A DNA stretch of 8,130 nucleotides, from positions 1 to 8,130 of the forward strand of contig JAEZMC010000073.1 of assembly GCA_023435805.1 (NCBI GenBank), written 5' to 3'. Under the pieces are notes generated by a model. It did no database searches. It worked only from the letters and a program-made list of their open reading frames with translations, and was not told where the DNA came from. Position numbers and translations under genes: made by a program. Below are positions 1-7,080 of the stretch, piece by piece. Source of the DNA: Bacillota bacterium (GTDB lineage: Bacteria > Bacillota > Clostridia > Acetivibrionales > DTU013). The number at the start of each line of letters is the position of its first letter. The stretch's first letter is position 1.

Positions 1-2
1 CT

Positions 3-992
3 GACGGGCAGAGCATCGCCCTTGATCCGAAAAGAATCAACTGCTGGCTGTATGATTCCATACCCGGCCACTGCAAAAAGATGGAGATTGATGAAATCAC
101 CACTATATTAAAAGCCGTTAAAAACGAAATTGAGCTGAAAAATTTTGAACGGTGTCAGATCAGTGACGGTATTGCAATGGTCAAATTCCTCCACTGGATT
201 GAGAAGAATATCGGGAAACAGGAAATCACGGAGCTCACCGTGGCGGACAAACTTGAATATCTCAGGGCGCAGCAGCCTGATAACCTGGGGCTGAGCTTTA
301 CAACCATTGCAGCGTACAGGGACCATGGAGCCATGATGCATTACTCCGCAACGGAGGAAAGCAGGTATGTTCTGGAGAATAAAGGCCTGATGGTGCTGGA
401 TTCGGGCGGGCAGTACCTGAGTGGTACAACGGATATTACCCGGACAGTGGTTTTTAATGAATTGAGCGAAGAAGAAAAAACAGATTTTACCCTTGTACTG
501 AAGGCACACATATCCCTTGCCTCCGCCAGATTCCTATACGGCGCGACGGGATCCAATCTGGATGTACTGGCAAGGAAGCCTTTGTGGGACGTGGGACTGG
601 ATTATAAATGCGGTACCGGCCACGGCGTAGGATATTGCCTGAGTGTGCATGAGGGGCCGCAGAACTTCAGCCCGGTGCCCAACAAGGTCAAGCTGGAAAA
701 GGGGATGATCCTTACGATCGAACCGGGCATTTACAAAGAAGGAAAGCACGGTGTCAGAACTGAAAACATGGTCCTGGTGGCAGACGATCTTCAGAATGAA
801 TATGGCCGGTTTTTGAAGTTTGAAGCCATGACGCTTTGCCCTATCAGCCTGAAGGCGATCATTCCGGAAATGCTGACCATACAGGAGAAAAACTGGCTGA
901 ATGCATATCACGAGAAGGTATGCGATACCCTTTCTCCATACCTGGAGGGTGATGAAAAGGAATGGCTCCACGCGAACACATGCAGCATATAA
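3..992 (+). CDS. Xaa-Pro aminopeptidase (M24, aminopeptidase P type), 5' partial
   Basis: This cytoplasmic metallopeptidase family removes an N-terminal residue from peptides with proline in second position. The reading frame is open from base 3, 26 codons before the first in-frame ATG at 81, and those codons (DGQSIALDPKRINCW...) read as natural protein, so the gene starts outside the window. Counting from the codon at 3, the dinuclear metal ligands are all present: D133 (VLDSGG), D144 (GTTDITRT), H207 (GTGHGVG), E240 (TIEPGIY) and E254 (RTENMVLV). The second conserved histidine is in VHEGPQ. The last 60 or so residues (FLKFEAMTLCPISLKAIIP onward) match the C-terminal extension of XPNPEP1-like enzymes, whose usual length is near 590, so roughly the N-terminal 40 percent is missing only because of the window edge. 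It reads toward the helicase but is probably a separate transcription unit. Nothing suggests loss of activity. Confidence 0.95.
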   Translation, partial: DGQSIALDPKRINCWLYDSIPGHCKKMEIDEITTILKAVKNEIELKNFERCQISDGIAMVKFLHWIEKNIGKQEITELTVADKLEYLRAQQPDNLGLSFTTIAAYRDHGAMMHYSATEESRYVLENKGLMVLDSGGQYLSGTTDITRTVVFNELSEEEKTDFTLVLKAHISLASARFLYGATGSNLDVLARKPLWDVGLDYKCGTGHGVGYCLSVHEGPQNFSPVPNKVKLEKGMILTIEPGIYKEGKHGVRTENMVLVADDLQNEYGRFLKFEAMTLCPISLKAIIPEMLTIQEKNWLNAYHEKVCDTLSPYLEGDEKEWLHANTCSI

Positions 993-1066
993 TTCACCTC
1001 CCTGAAAGCCTTTATGAAATAATGCACTGTCAAACCGGGGGAACCCGATGAAAAAGCCACAGAGGG

Positions 1067-1095
1067 TTGACGAATTGCCGGTAATGCTTTAGACT
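1067..1095 (+). promoter_or_regulatory. possible sigma-A-type promoter upstream of helicase
   Basis: TTGACG at 1067-1072 and TAGACT at 1090-1095 are separated by 17 bases (5 of 6 and 4 of 6 matches to consensus). This is the best promoter-like pair seen between the aminopeptidase and the helicase. If used, the transcript would begin near 1102 and carry the inverted repeat and the terminator-like hairpin in its leader. This is inference from consensus matching only. Confidence 0.35.
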
Positions 1096-1118
1096 GGATT
1101 TAGAAACTGACGCAGCGG

Positions 1119-1137
1119 TTATAAATACGATTTATAA
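1119..1137. repeat. perfect 8-bp inverted repeat with 3-base centre
   Basis: TTATAAAT-ACG-ATTTATAA is a perfect dyad. It could be an operator for a dimeric repressor or an AT-rich RNA hairpin. It ends 5 bases before the terminator stem. It also contains a TATAAA that resembles a -10 box, though no good -35 lies at the right distance. Confidence 0.6.
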
Positions 1138-1142
1138 GGACG

Positions 1143-1173
1143 GGGCATATCAGTAAAGTGGTATGCCCTTTTT
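1143..1173 (+). terminator. rho-independent terminator or attenuator
   Basis: GGGCATATCA (1143-1152) pairs with TGGTATGCCC (1159-1168), giving ten pairs with one G-U, a six-base loop GTAAAG, and then TTTTT at 1169-1173. This is a classic intrinsic terminator on the plus strand. It lies 150 bases after the aminopeptidase stop and 77 bases before the helicase start. It may end the aminopeptidase transcript or act as an attenuator in the helicase leader. Confidence 0.8.
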
Positions 1174-1250
1174 GATTTCTGGCCGCATAAAGGCGATTTC
1201 AGCCAGGGTGGCCAGTATTTTGATGTGTGTGGTACCGAAGGGAGAACAAA

Positions 1251-2438
1251 GTGAAATTTGAAGATTTGAATATTTGCATACCGATTTTAAAGGCAATAAA
1301 AGGGGAGGGCTATACAGCCCCAACTCCCATCCAGGAGCAGGCCATACCGGTTATCCTGGCAGACAGGGACCTGGTGGGCTGTGCCCAAACCGGTACCGGG
1401 AAGACGGCGGCTTTTTCCGTACCCATACTCCAGATGCTTTACGAACAGCAGGAGATAAACAGGCCGCAGGCGTTCCGCGCACCTTCAGGAGGAAATCCCA
1501 GGCGTCAGATCAAAGCATTGATACTGACCCCCACCAGGGAACTGGCCGTTCAGATCGGAGAGAGCCTGGAGGTGTACGGCAGATATACCGGGCTGAAGCA
1601 TGCGGTTATTTACGGCGGTGTTTCACAGCTGCCGCAGACGCAGGCATTAAAAGCCGGGATCGATATTCTTGTAGCAACGCCGGGCAGGCTGCTGGATTTA
1701 ACAGGGCAGGGTTTTATTCATCTGGATGGTATTAAGATCTTTGTATTGGATGAAGCCGACCGCATGCTGGACATGGGATTTTCCCATGACGTGAAAAAAA
1801 TCATCGCCAGATTGCCTGAAAGGAGGCAGACCCTGCTTTTTTCAGCGACGATGCCTCCTGAAATTACAAGGCTGGTGGATTCCATACTGACAAACCCTGT
1901 TAAAGTGGCGGTCACACCGGTTTCATCACCGGTTGAGGCGATAGAGCAGGCAGTGTACTTTGTTGAAAAAAAGGAAAAGAAGCACCTGCTTGCCTATTTG
2001 CTGAAGGACAAAGCCATCACTTCAGCCCTCGTATTTGCCAGAACAAAGCATGGTGCGGATAAAATAGCAAGAGATCTGGCCAAAGCCGGAATCCAGGCAA
2101 AAGCGATCCACGGAGACAAATCCCAGACTGCCCGGCAGCAGGCGCTGAACAGCTTCAAAGCCCGGCAGACAAGGGTCCTTGTTGCAACAGATATCGCTGC
2201 AAGGGGGATCGACGTAGAGGAACTATCCCATGTGATCAATTATGATCTGCCCAACGTACCGGAAACCTATGTGCACCGAATCGGGCGGACAGGCAGGGCA
2301 GGACTGGGAGGAATCGCATGGTCCTTTTGTGATGCGGCGGAAAAGGACAGCTTGAAGGATATACAAAGGCTGATTGCCAGAAAAATACCGGTGGTTGAAG
2401 ACCATCCGTATTTGCCGGAGTTGACCCCTTCAAACTGA
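1251..2438 (+). CDS. DEAD-box ATP-dependent RNA helicase, RhlE type, short C-terminus
   Basis: A two-lobed RecA-fold RNA helicase of the kind that unwinds short RNA duplexes in ribosome assembly, mRNA decay or cold adaptation. With the GTG start at 1251 it has 395 residues. All family motifs are seen: Q motif GYTAPTPIQEQAIP (20-33), motif I AQTGTGKT (45-52), Ia PTRELA (94-99), TPGR (143-146), DEAD (167-170), SAT (198-200), LVFART (260-265), ATDIAARGID (312-321) and HRIGRTGRAG (342-351). GTG 1251 is preferred because AAGGGAG at 1238-1244 lies 6 bases upstream and the product then begins MKFEDLNI, the usual RhlE N-terminus. A longer frame from GTG 1227 would add eight residues with no clear ribosome site. 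It stops about 45 residues after motif VI, so it lacks the basic, disordered tail many RhlE proteins carry. RhlE-type assignment is from sequence pattern; the physiological RNA target cannot be read. Confidence 0.96.
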   Translation: MKFEDLNICIPILKAIKGEGYTAPTPIQEQAIPVILADRDLVGCAQTGTGKTAAFSVPILQMLYEQQEINRPQAFRAPSGGNPRRQIKALILTPTRELAVQIGESLEVYGRYTGLKHAVIYGGVSQLPQTQALKAGIDILVATPGRLLDLTGQGFIHLDGIKIFVLDEADRMLDMGFSHDVKKIIARLPERRQTLLFSATMPPEITRLVDSILTNPVKVAVTPVSSPVEAIEQAVYFVEKKEKKHLLAYLLKDKAITSALVFARTKHGADKIARDLAKAGIQAKAIHGDKSQTARQQALNSFKARQTRVLVATDIAARGIDVEELSHVINYDLPNVPETYVHRIGRTGRAGLGGIAWSFCDAAEKDSLKDIQRLIARKIPVVEDHPYLPELTPSN

Positions 2439-2478
2439 AGCTAGAGACTATTTTGCCGGTCAAGGAAGCTGAGCAGGT

Positions 2479-4797
2479 CTATTTCGTGTTTTGCAGGCTG
2501 CGGAATTCCCCGGGAGTGACGCCCTCGAACTTCTTGAAAAAGCGGGAAAAGCTCTGATCGTTGTTATAACCCACATTCAGCGCAATATCCGAGACAGTCA
2601 TATTGGTTTGCCGGAGCAGCCTTTTGGCCTCTTCGATGCGTAGACCGTTCATGTATTCGAGTATATTTTTTCCGGTCTTGCTTCTTACAATCCGGCCTAC
2701 GGATGAATAGCTCAAGCCGGTGCTGGCTGCAATAGCGGTAGTATCGATATTGGCTTTGTAGTTTTTATGCACGTAATCCATCACCTTATCGGCATGGGGC
2801 CGGTTCATATCCTGCGTATCGCATATATACTGCAGTACGCCGGAATAAAATCCCATAAGCCAGGTTTGAATGTCCTCAAGTGTTTCCTTGGAGGTCAGTT
2901 TCTGGTATATATTGTAATCTCCGCCGAAAATATTCGCAATATTGATATTCTGTTCAACCAGGAATTTAACCGTATTGCCTATCAACTGGATAAAAATCTG
3001 TGTGATGTTGTCCGGTGAAATACCTTTTCGCGTCCTGATCTCGTTGATCAGCTCATTGATGGAGTCAAACACATCCTGCCTGGATCCCAGCCTTAAAAAG
3101 TTCAGGATATGAGTTTCTGCATGATAGGGGTAAAAATACCTTGTATCACTCTCGGAAATGCTGCTGTAGAAAATAATGCTGCCGCTTCCCTTCAGAATAC
3201 GGTTGGATAAGGCCTCCTGAGCCTCCGAGAAGGAAATGCTCAGCGAATGCAAATCGTTGCAGAAGCTGCCCACGCCAATAGTGATGGTGTTGCTCATGAC
3301 CTTTGCCACTTCCCTTTGCAGGGACTCAAGGTTGGATTGAAGCCGCCTGCCGGTGTTGTCCGGTTCATAGTTTTCCATATTGATGACTACGGCAATTTTG
3401 TTTTTTTCATACAATACGCCGCAAACATCAAAGGAAGGCTCGGTAATTTCTTCACATGCTTTAAGGATCATCATTTTCATGTAATACTGCTGATCATGTG
3501 AATACTTCTCATTGAATAAGTCGAAGCGGTCTATGGAAATAACGGCGCAAACTAAGTACTTATATTTGAATTGAATGCCAGCACTCAGCATTTCAGTAGA
3601 ATTTGCCTGATCCAGATTCCCTTTGAGCAGGTCGGTGATATATTTTTCCTGCAGCTCACGCCGATTTTTTTCAAGTGCATTGGATAGTGCATCCTCCTGC
3701 TTTGCAAGGGTATCAAATACTCTGGAGATAACCGCCATCTCATTACCCGCTTCCTTGAAATCTACGCCTTTTCTCTTCCGGATATCGAGCATCAGCTTCT
3801 TCACAGGATTGTACATGCTTCTCGAGACAATATAGGAAAGAATGATGCCGATCAGCATCAAAGCAACCATTACAAGAATGATCCTGTTGACCAGGTTGCT
3901 GCTCTTTCCCAGCAAGCTGTCCATAGGAGTTACACCGACATAGATCCAATTATTGAATTCGGATTTGTAATATGTATACATTTGCTTTTTCCTTCCGATA
4001 TCAAACAAAAAGTATCCCGTGGATTCCGGCGAATCCAATACTTCCCTGATATAGGGCCTGTCTGCCAGGGTTTTACCGATCAGGCTCTTGTCCTCATGGG
4101 ATACAACGACGCCTGCGCCGTCTACAATGAAAACATAACCATTATATTCTGAATCAATTTCATTCATGTGCCTGTATAGCTGCCGTTCAAATAAATTCAC
4201 TACAAAAGCACCGTCGTAGTCAATCATCAGAGTCTTGAAAGGAAGTATGCAGGTGATCACGTTCAGATTGTTCTCCGGCAGCGTGACGACATTGTCATAA
4301 AGCCTGCTGTTCAGCCATAGGGTTCCGGACTGATCCCTGTTTTTGTTATATTCCTCAATCCAGTTGGTATCGGTAAATTCGTCCCTTTTTACTATACCGC
4401 GGTATGAGGTAATGACATAATCGGTCTGGCTGGCATACATATAGATAGACTGTATTCTGGTGTCGATGTTTGTTGTTTCACTCAGCATCTGGTAGACCTT
4501 CATCAGCTTTACCATATTCTCCGGGTGGTTTTTTATTTCATTGTACTGCCGAATGTCGAAGATCTCCAGCAGTGCGATATCCAGAGATATACGGATTGTT
4601 TGCTTGGTAATGGAATCGACCAGCTGATCGTTCAGCCTGCTGATCGTCTGTAGATTGATAATGGACGACTTGCTGATTTCATATTCGGAATAATCAATCA
4701 TATTATAATAGAAAATGACCGCGGCGATAATGAGAGGGATTACTAAACAAATGGAAAACCCAAGAAAAGATTTTGTAAGCATAGGAAGTTTCTTCAT
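2479..4797 (-). CDS. Membrane-bound AraC-family transcriptional regulator (YesS/YtdP-like sensor)
   Basis: A 772-residue one-component regulator that probably senses an extracytoplasmic ligand and controls the divergent transporter operon. Order of parts: short cytoplasmic N-terminus; membrane segment about 11-31; extracytoplasmic region about 32-302, whose distal part (about 217-295, with FIVDGAGVVVSHEDKSLIGK and WIYVGVTP) resembles a Cache sensor; membrane segment about 303-325; HAMP-like and coiled linker 326-395; a region about 411-545 resembling the degenerate GGDEF-like domain of YesN-type regulators with no GGDEF signature; and an AraC DNA-binding domain about 667-770. The two helix-turn-helices lie near 685-706 and 733-756, and the family signature includes IALNVGYNNDQSFSRFFKKF. 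Length and layout match B. subtilis YesS and YtdP. The ATG is supported by GGGGAGGG five bases upstream (minus strand, 4803-4810). No phosphoacceptor receiver domain is present. It converges on the helicase with a 40-base gap in which I see no clear terminator. The ligand is unknown. Confidence 0.93.
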   Translation of the reverse strand: MKKLPMLTKSFLGFSICLVIPLIIAAVIFYYNMIDYSEYEISKSSIINLQTISRLNDQLVDSITKQTIRISLDIALLEIFDIRQYNEIKNHPENMVKLMKVYQMLSETTNIDTRIQSIYMYASQTDYVITSYRGIVKRDEFTDTNWIEEYNKNRDQSGTLWLNSRLYDNVVTLPENNLNVITCILPFKTLMIDYDGAFVVNLFERQLYRHMNEIDSEYNGYVFIVDGAGVVVSHEDKSLIGKTLADRPYIREVLDSPESTGYFLFDIGRKKQMYTYYKSEFNNWIYVGVTPMDSLLGKSSNLVNRIILVMVALMLIGIILSYIVSRSMYNPVKKLMLDIRKRKGVDFKEAGNEMAVISRVFDTLAKQEDALSNALEKNRRELQEKYITDLLKGNLDQANSTEMLSAGIQFKYKYLVCAVISIDRFDLFNEKYSHDQQYYMKMMILKACEEITEPSFDVCGVLYEKNKIAVVINMENYEPDNTGRRLQSNLESLQREVAKVMSNTITIGVGSFCNDLHSLSISFSEAQEALSNRILKGSGSIIFYSSISESDTRYFYPYHAETHILNFLRLGSRQDVFDSINELINEIRTRKGISPDNITQIFIQLIGNTVKFLVEQNINIANIFGGDYNIYQKLTSKETLEDIQTWLMGFYSGVLQYICDTQDMNRPHADKVMDYVHKNYKANIDTTAIAASTGLSYSSVGRIVRSKTGKNILEYMNGLRIEEAKRLLRQTNMTVSDIALNVGYNNDQSFSRFFKKFEGVTPGEFRSLQNTK

Positions 4798-4825
4798 TCA
4801 ATCCCTCCCCAATGTATCTATTAAC

Positions 4826-4854
4826 ATAATATGATGAAATATTCAGAAAATCAA
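4826..4854 (-). promoter_or_regulatory. probable sigma-A promoter of the AraC-family regulator
   Basis: Read on the minus strand, TTGATT (4849-4854) and TATTAT (4826-4831) are separated by exactly 17 bases, matching the consensus boxes at 4 of 6 and 5 of 6 positions. The -10 box lies 28 bases before the ATG, leaving a short leader with the strong GGGGAGGG ribosome site. Confidence 0.6.
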
Positions 4855-4908
4855 GCTGTATATTTAAAATTTGCCACAACCTTTACTTTTTGTCATTCTT
4901 TATAATGC

Positions 4909-4938
4909 TTGATTTGTAAGCGTTTTGGAGAATTTAAT
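4909..4938 (+). promoter_or_regulatory. possible transporter operon promoter
   Basis: TTGATT (4909-4914) and TTTAAT (4933-4938) are separated by 18 bases, with 4 of 6 and 5 of 6 consensus matches. It would give a leader of about 165 bases before the GTG at 5109. Its spacer contains the cre-like sequence. An alternative -10, TATAAT at 5058-5063, is a perfect hexamer, but the best -35 at 17 bases (TATACG, 5035-5040) matches only 3 of 6. An AraC-type activator could compensate for such a weak -35. Confidence 0.4.
4914..4929. promoter_or_regulatory. cre-like site (CcpA catabolite control)
   Basis: TTGTAAGCGTTTTGGA matches the Bacillus cre consensus WTGNAANCGNWWNCAW at all positions except the final CA, which reads GG. 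The left half, TGTAAGCG, is the strong cre half-site. It sits between the proposed -35 and -10 of the transporter promoter, where CcpA binding would block RNA polymerase, and about 60 bases upstream of the regulator's -35. CcpA itself is not in the window, so its role is inferred. Confidence 0.5.
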
Positions 4939-5108
4939 TAAAAAATGGAGTGTTTTTTCAATCATATATGAATCCATAAATACAGCTAAATATTGCTAAC
5001 GACAAAAAATGATGGTAATAGAAAAAAGGTACTGTATACGAAAATTGTCCATAACACTATAATTAATATATGCCGGTAACAATTCTAATTGTAAGGAGAA
5101 TGGCCAAC

Positions 5109-6071
5109 GTGAAGATATCAAAGGCAACAAGTCCCCAAAAGAATATCGGTACGCTTTATGCGGGCAGAAAGAACATATTTTATTATCTGAAAAGGGATTG
5201 GATACTATATGCGCTCCTTATTGTACCGCTGGTCTTTTTATATCTGTTTTTTTACAAGCCGATGTACGGTCTGGTGATCGCTTTCAAGGACTACGGTATT
5301 ACCAGTACGATTGCCGAGAGCCCCTGGGTTGGTTTTGCTGTTTTTAAAGAAGTATTCACCATGCGGGAATTTCCGCTGATTATGAGAAATACACTGGGAC
5401 TGAGCTTGCTTGACCTGATATTCGGATTTCCAGCCCCGATTATTCTGGCAATATTGCTCAACGAAATCCGGGCAAAATCCTTCAAGAAAATTTCGCAGAC
5501 ATTGCTTTACCTGCCCCACTTTTTATCCTGGGTTATCATCGCCAGCATCATGTACCAGCTTTTCGCACCGCAGTCCGGACTGGTCAACATCCTGATCAAC
5601 AGGCTGGGCGGGGAGACCATACCGTTCCTTACCAATAATACATATTGGGTTTTCACTTATGTAATGGTCGGTGTCTGGCAAAATGCCGGCTGGGGCACCA
5701 TCATATATCTGGCTGCGATAGCCGGCATCAATTCGGAGTTATATGAAGCGGCAGTCGTGGACGGCGCGGGAAGGCTCAGAAAGATCTGGCATGTAACGCT
5801 GCCAGGACTAAAATCCACAATCATCGTCCTTCTGATTATTAATCTCGGAAGAATCATGGGCTCCTCCTTCGAACGATCATATAATATGGCAAATCCGCTA
5901 GTGATGGATGTTGCAAATGTTATCAGCATATTCGTATATGATGTGGGTCTGAAAGCGCTGCGTTTCAATGTTGCAACGGCAGTGGGGCTGTTCCAGTCCG
6001 TCGTGGGCTTTGTACTGGTTATTCTGACAAATTATATCGCCAACAAAGCCGGAGAACAGGGAATAACCTGA
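5109..6071 (+). CDS. Carbohydrate ABC transporter permease, LplB/YteP type
   Basis: An inner-membrane subunit that, paired with the next gene product, forms the channel of an oligosaccharide-type importer (binding-protein-dependent, MalF-like family). With the GTG at 5109 it has 320 residues. About six membrane segments are visible, the first near 31-51 (YALLIVPLVFLYLFFY) and the last near 290-310. The cytoplasmic EAA loop that docks on the ATPase is clear: YEAAVVDGAG followed by HVTLPGL, about 212-234. KPMYGLVIAFKDY after the first segment is typical of LplB relatives. The start is a judgement: AAGGAG at 5093-5098 lies 10 bases before GTG 5109. It is only 1 base from the in-frame ATG 5100, and the upstream ATG 5070 has no ribosome site and lies just after a TATAAT. 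The first gene of the probable operon, it is divergent from the regulator and 48 bases from the second permease. No ATPase gene follows, as is usual for this family. Confidence 0.93.
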   Translation: MKISKATSPQKNIGTLYAGRKNIFYYLKRDWILYALLIVPLVFLYLFFYKPMYGLVIAFKDYGITSTIAESPWVGFAVFKEVFTMREFPLIMRNTLGLSLLDLIFGFPAPIILAILLNEIRAKSFKKISQTLLYLPHFLSWVIIASIMYQLFAPQSGLVNILINRLGGETIPFLTNNTYWVFTYVMVGVWQNAGWGTIIYLAAIAGINSELYEAAVVDGAGRLRKIWHVTLPGLKSTIIVLLIINLGRIMGSSFERSYNMANPLVMDVANVISIFVYDVGLKALRFNVATAVGLFQSVVGFVLVILTNYIANKAGEQGIT

Positions 6072-6105
6072 TTCTTTCCGACGGGTCTGCCGGAGAATTT
6101 CTATT

Positions 6106-6114
6106 GGGAGGAAG
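6106..6114 (+). promoter_or_regulatory. ribosome binding site of second permease
   Basis: GGGAGGAAG ends six bases before ATG 6120 and fixes this start. It lies in the 48-base gap between the permeases and supports translation of both from one message. Confidence 0.75.
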
Positions 6115-6119
6115 AACAG

Positions 6120-6992
6120 ATGAAATCGGATGTTAAAAGTAGTGTTTTTGATGTAATTGTATATAGCCTCATTGTCATAACCGTTTTGGTATGCAGTATT
6201 CCGTTTTTGCATGTATTTGCCCTTTCTTTGAGTGCAAATGATGCCGTCATGACGCAGAAAGTGACTTTATGGCCGGTGGGATTCAATCTGAATGCTTACA
6301 GCGAGGTTTTCTCCGATCACTCCATGCTCCAATCCCTGTGGCTGACGATCTATATGACGCTGATATTTACCGTGATTGGCCTTGTGATAACTGTAGCCAT
6401 GGCATACCCGCTTTCACGGAGGGATCTGAAGGGCAGAAGCTTTTTCATGCTGATTATATTATTCACTTTTTATTTTAATGCAGGTATGATCCCGACTTAT
6501 ATCAACATACAGAAGCTTGGTCTGATAGATTCCATATGGTCGCTGATTCTGCCGCTGGTTTTGAGTCCATACAACATGATCCTGATGAGGACTTACATGA
6601 TGACCTCCATACCGGAGAGCCTGGAAGAGTCTGCCAAGCTGGATGGCTGTTCACAGTGGGGCATACTGATACGCATCATACTGCCGTTATCCAAGCCGAT
6701 CCTTGCGACGATAGCCCTGTTCTTTGCAGTCGGAAGATGGAATGCCTTCCAGGACGCATACATGTATATTACTACACGAGCCCGGTTCCCGCTTCAATTG
6801 AGGCTGTATTACCTTGTAAGCGCATCGCAGTCCACCGAAGCATTTTCCGCAGAAGGCAATGCCAACGCGTTCGCGCCTGAAGTGATGAAGGCGGCATCCA
6901 TCATGTTTGCCACCATACCGATATTGATCGTTTATCCGTGGCTTCAGAAGTATTTTGTCAAAGGTGTTCTGATTGGTGCAGTAAAAGGCTAA
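6120..6992 (+). CDS. Carbohydrate ABC transporter permease, LplC/YtcP type
   Basis: The second membrane subunit of the importer (MalG-like family), 290 residues, the usual length. Membrane segments are seen at about 11-33, 74-98, 107-127, 137-157, 187-207 and 257-277. The EAA loop reads LEESAKLDGCSQWGILIRI followed by ILPLSKP (168-192); the conserved glycine is at 176. AGMIPTYI (121-128) and the C-terminal KGVLIGAVKG are signatures of YtcP/LplC relatives. The family partners LplB-type permeases and lipoprotein sugar-binding proteins and is energised in characterised cases by a shared ATPase such as MsmX. The substrate cannot be told from the permeases; relatives handle oligosaccharides such as pectin or rhamnogalacturonan fragments. 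The start is fixed by GGGAGGAAG upstream. An 88-base gap follows before the lipoprotein gene, without a visible terminator. Confidence 0.95.
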   Translation: MKSDVKSSVFDVIVYSLIVITVLVCSIPFLHVFALSLSANDAVMTQKVTLWPVGFNLNAYSEVFSDHSMLQSLWLTIYMTLIFTVIGLVITVAMAYPLSRRDLKGRSFFMLIILFTFYFNAGMIPTYINIQKLGLIDSIWSLILPLVLSPYNMILMRTYMMTSIPESLEESAKLDGCSQWGILIRIILPLSKPILATIALFFAVGRWNAFQDAYMYITTRARFPLQLRLYYLVSASQSTEAFSAEGNANAFAPEVMKAASIMFATIPILIVYPWLQKYFVKGVLIGAVKG

Positions 6993-7064
6993 ATTACCTA
7001 ATTATGGAGGATGCATAAAAGGTTTCATATAACTTGTTACGAGTAAGGAAATAACTGATAGTTT

Positions 7065-7075
7065 GAGGAGGTGAT
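7065..7075 (+). promoter_or_regulatory. very strong ribosome binding site of the lipoprotein gene
   Basis: GAGGAGGTGAT is complementary to the 16S rRNA 3' end over about ten bases and lies just before GTG 7081. It decides the GTG start and predicts high translation despite the non-ATG codon. Confidence 0.8.
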
Positions 7076-7080
7076 AACAA

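Larger units (their letters stand above)
4887..5008. repeat. spaced inverted repeat in divergent intergenic region
   Basis: TTTTTGTCATT (4887-4897) is mirrored by AACGACAAAAA (4998-5008), matching at 10 of 11 positions when reverse-complemented. The arms are 100 bases apart and flank the proposed transporter promoter. They could be half-sites for the AraC-type regulator, but AT-rich sequence makes chance matches common. Between them lies a perfect 10-base palindrome, TCATATATGA (4962-4971). No small gene was recognised in 4798-5108. Confidence 0.3.

Noticed and set aside
534..971. 145-codon open frame on the minus strand opposite the aminopeptidase gene.
   Set aside because: It lies wholly opposite a gene with complete M24 motifs, has no ribosome site or recognisable protein features, and is best explained as a mirror of that coding bias.
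1022..1085. Riboswitch-like string: CAAACC, a CGGG-GGAA-CCCG GNRA-type hairpin, then AAAAAGCC, recalling a c-di-GMP-I aptamer.
   Set aside because: The GGC/GCC stem is imperfect (GTC), the GACGCAAAGCC segment does not align, and the conserved 3' segment with its ligand-contacting bases is not found. Resemblance is too partial to call; a covariance-model search would settle it.
2439..2478. Possible bidirectional terminator in the convergent gap between helicase and regulator.
   Set aside because: No GC-rich stem followed by a T-run was found on either strand in these 40 bases.
5070..5108. Longer first-permease start at ATG 5070 (MPVTILIVRRMANV).
   Set aside because: No ribosome site precedes 5070 and a TATAAT sits 7 bases upstream. 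The only AAGGAG (5093-5098) points to GTG 5109.
6536..6880. 114-codon open frame on the plus strand inside the second permease gene.
   Set aside because: It is out of frame with a clearly conserved permease, and its translation shows no family motif or ribosome site.
7011..7046. GGAGG immediately followed by ATG and an 11-codon reading frame (MHKRFHITCYE).
   Set aside because: The ribosome site touches the ATG with no spacing and the frame is tiny. No sign it is translated, although it could be a relic of an earlier gene start in this gap.
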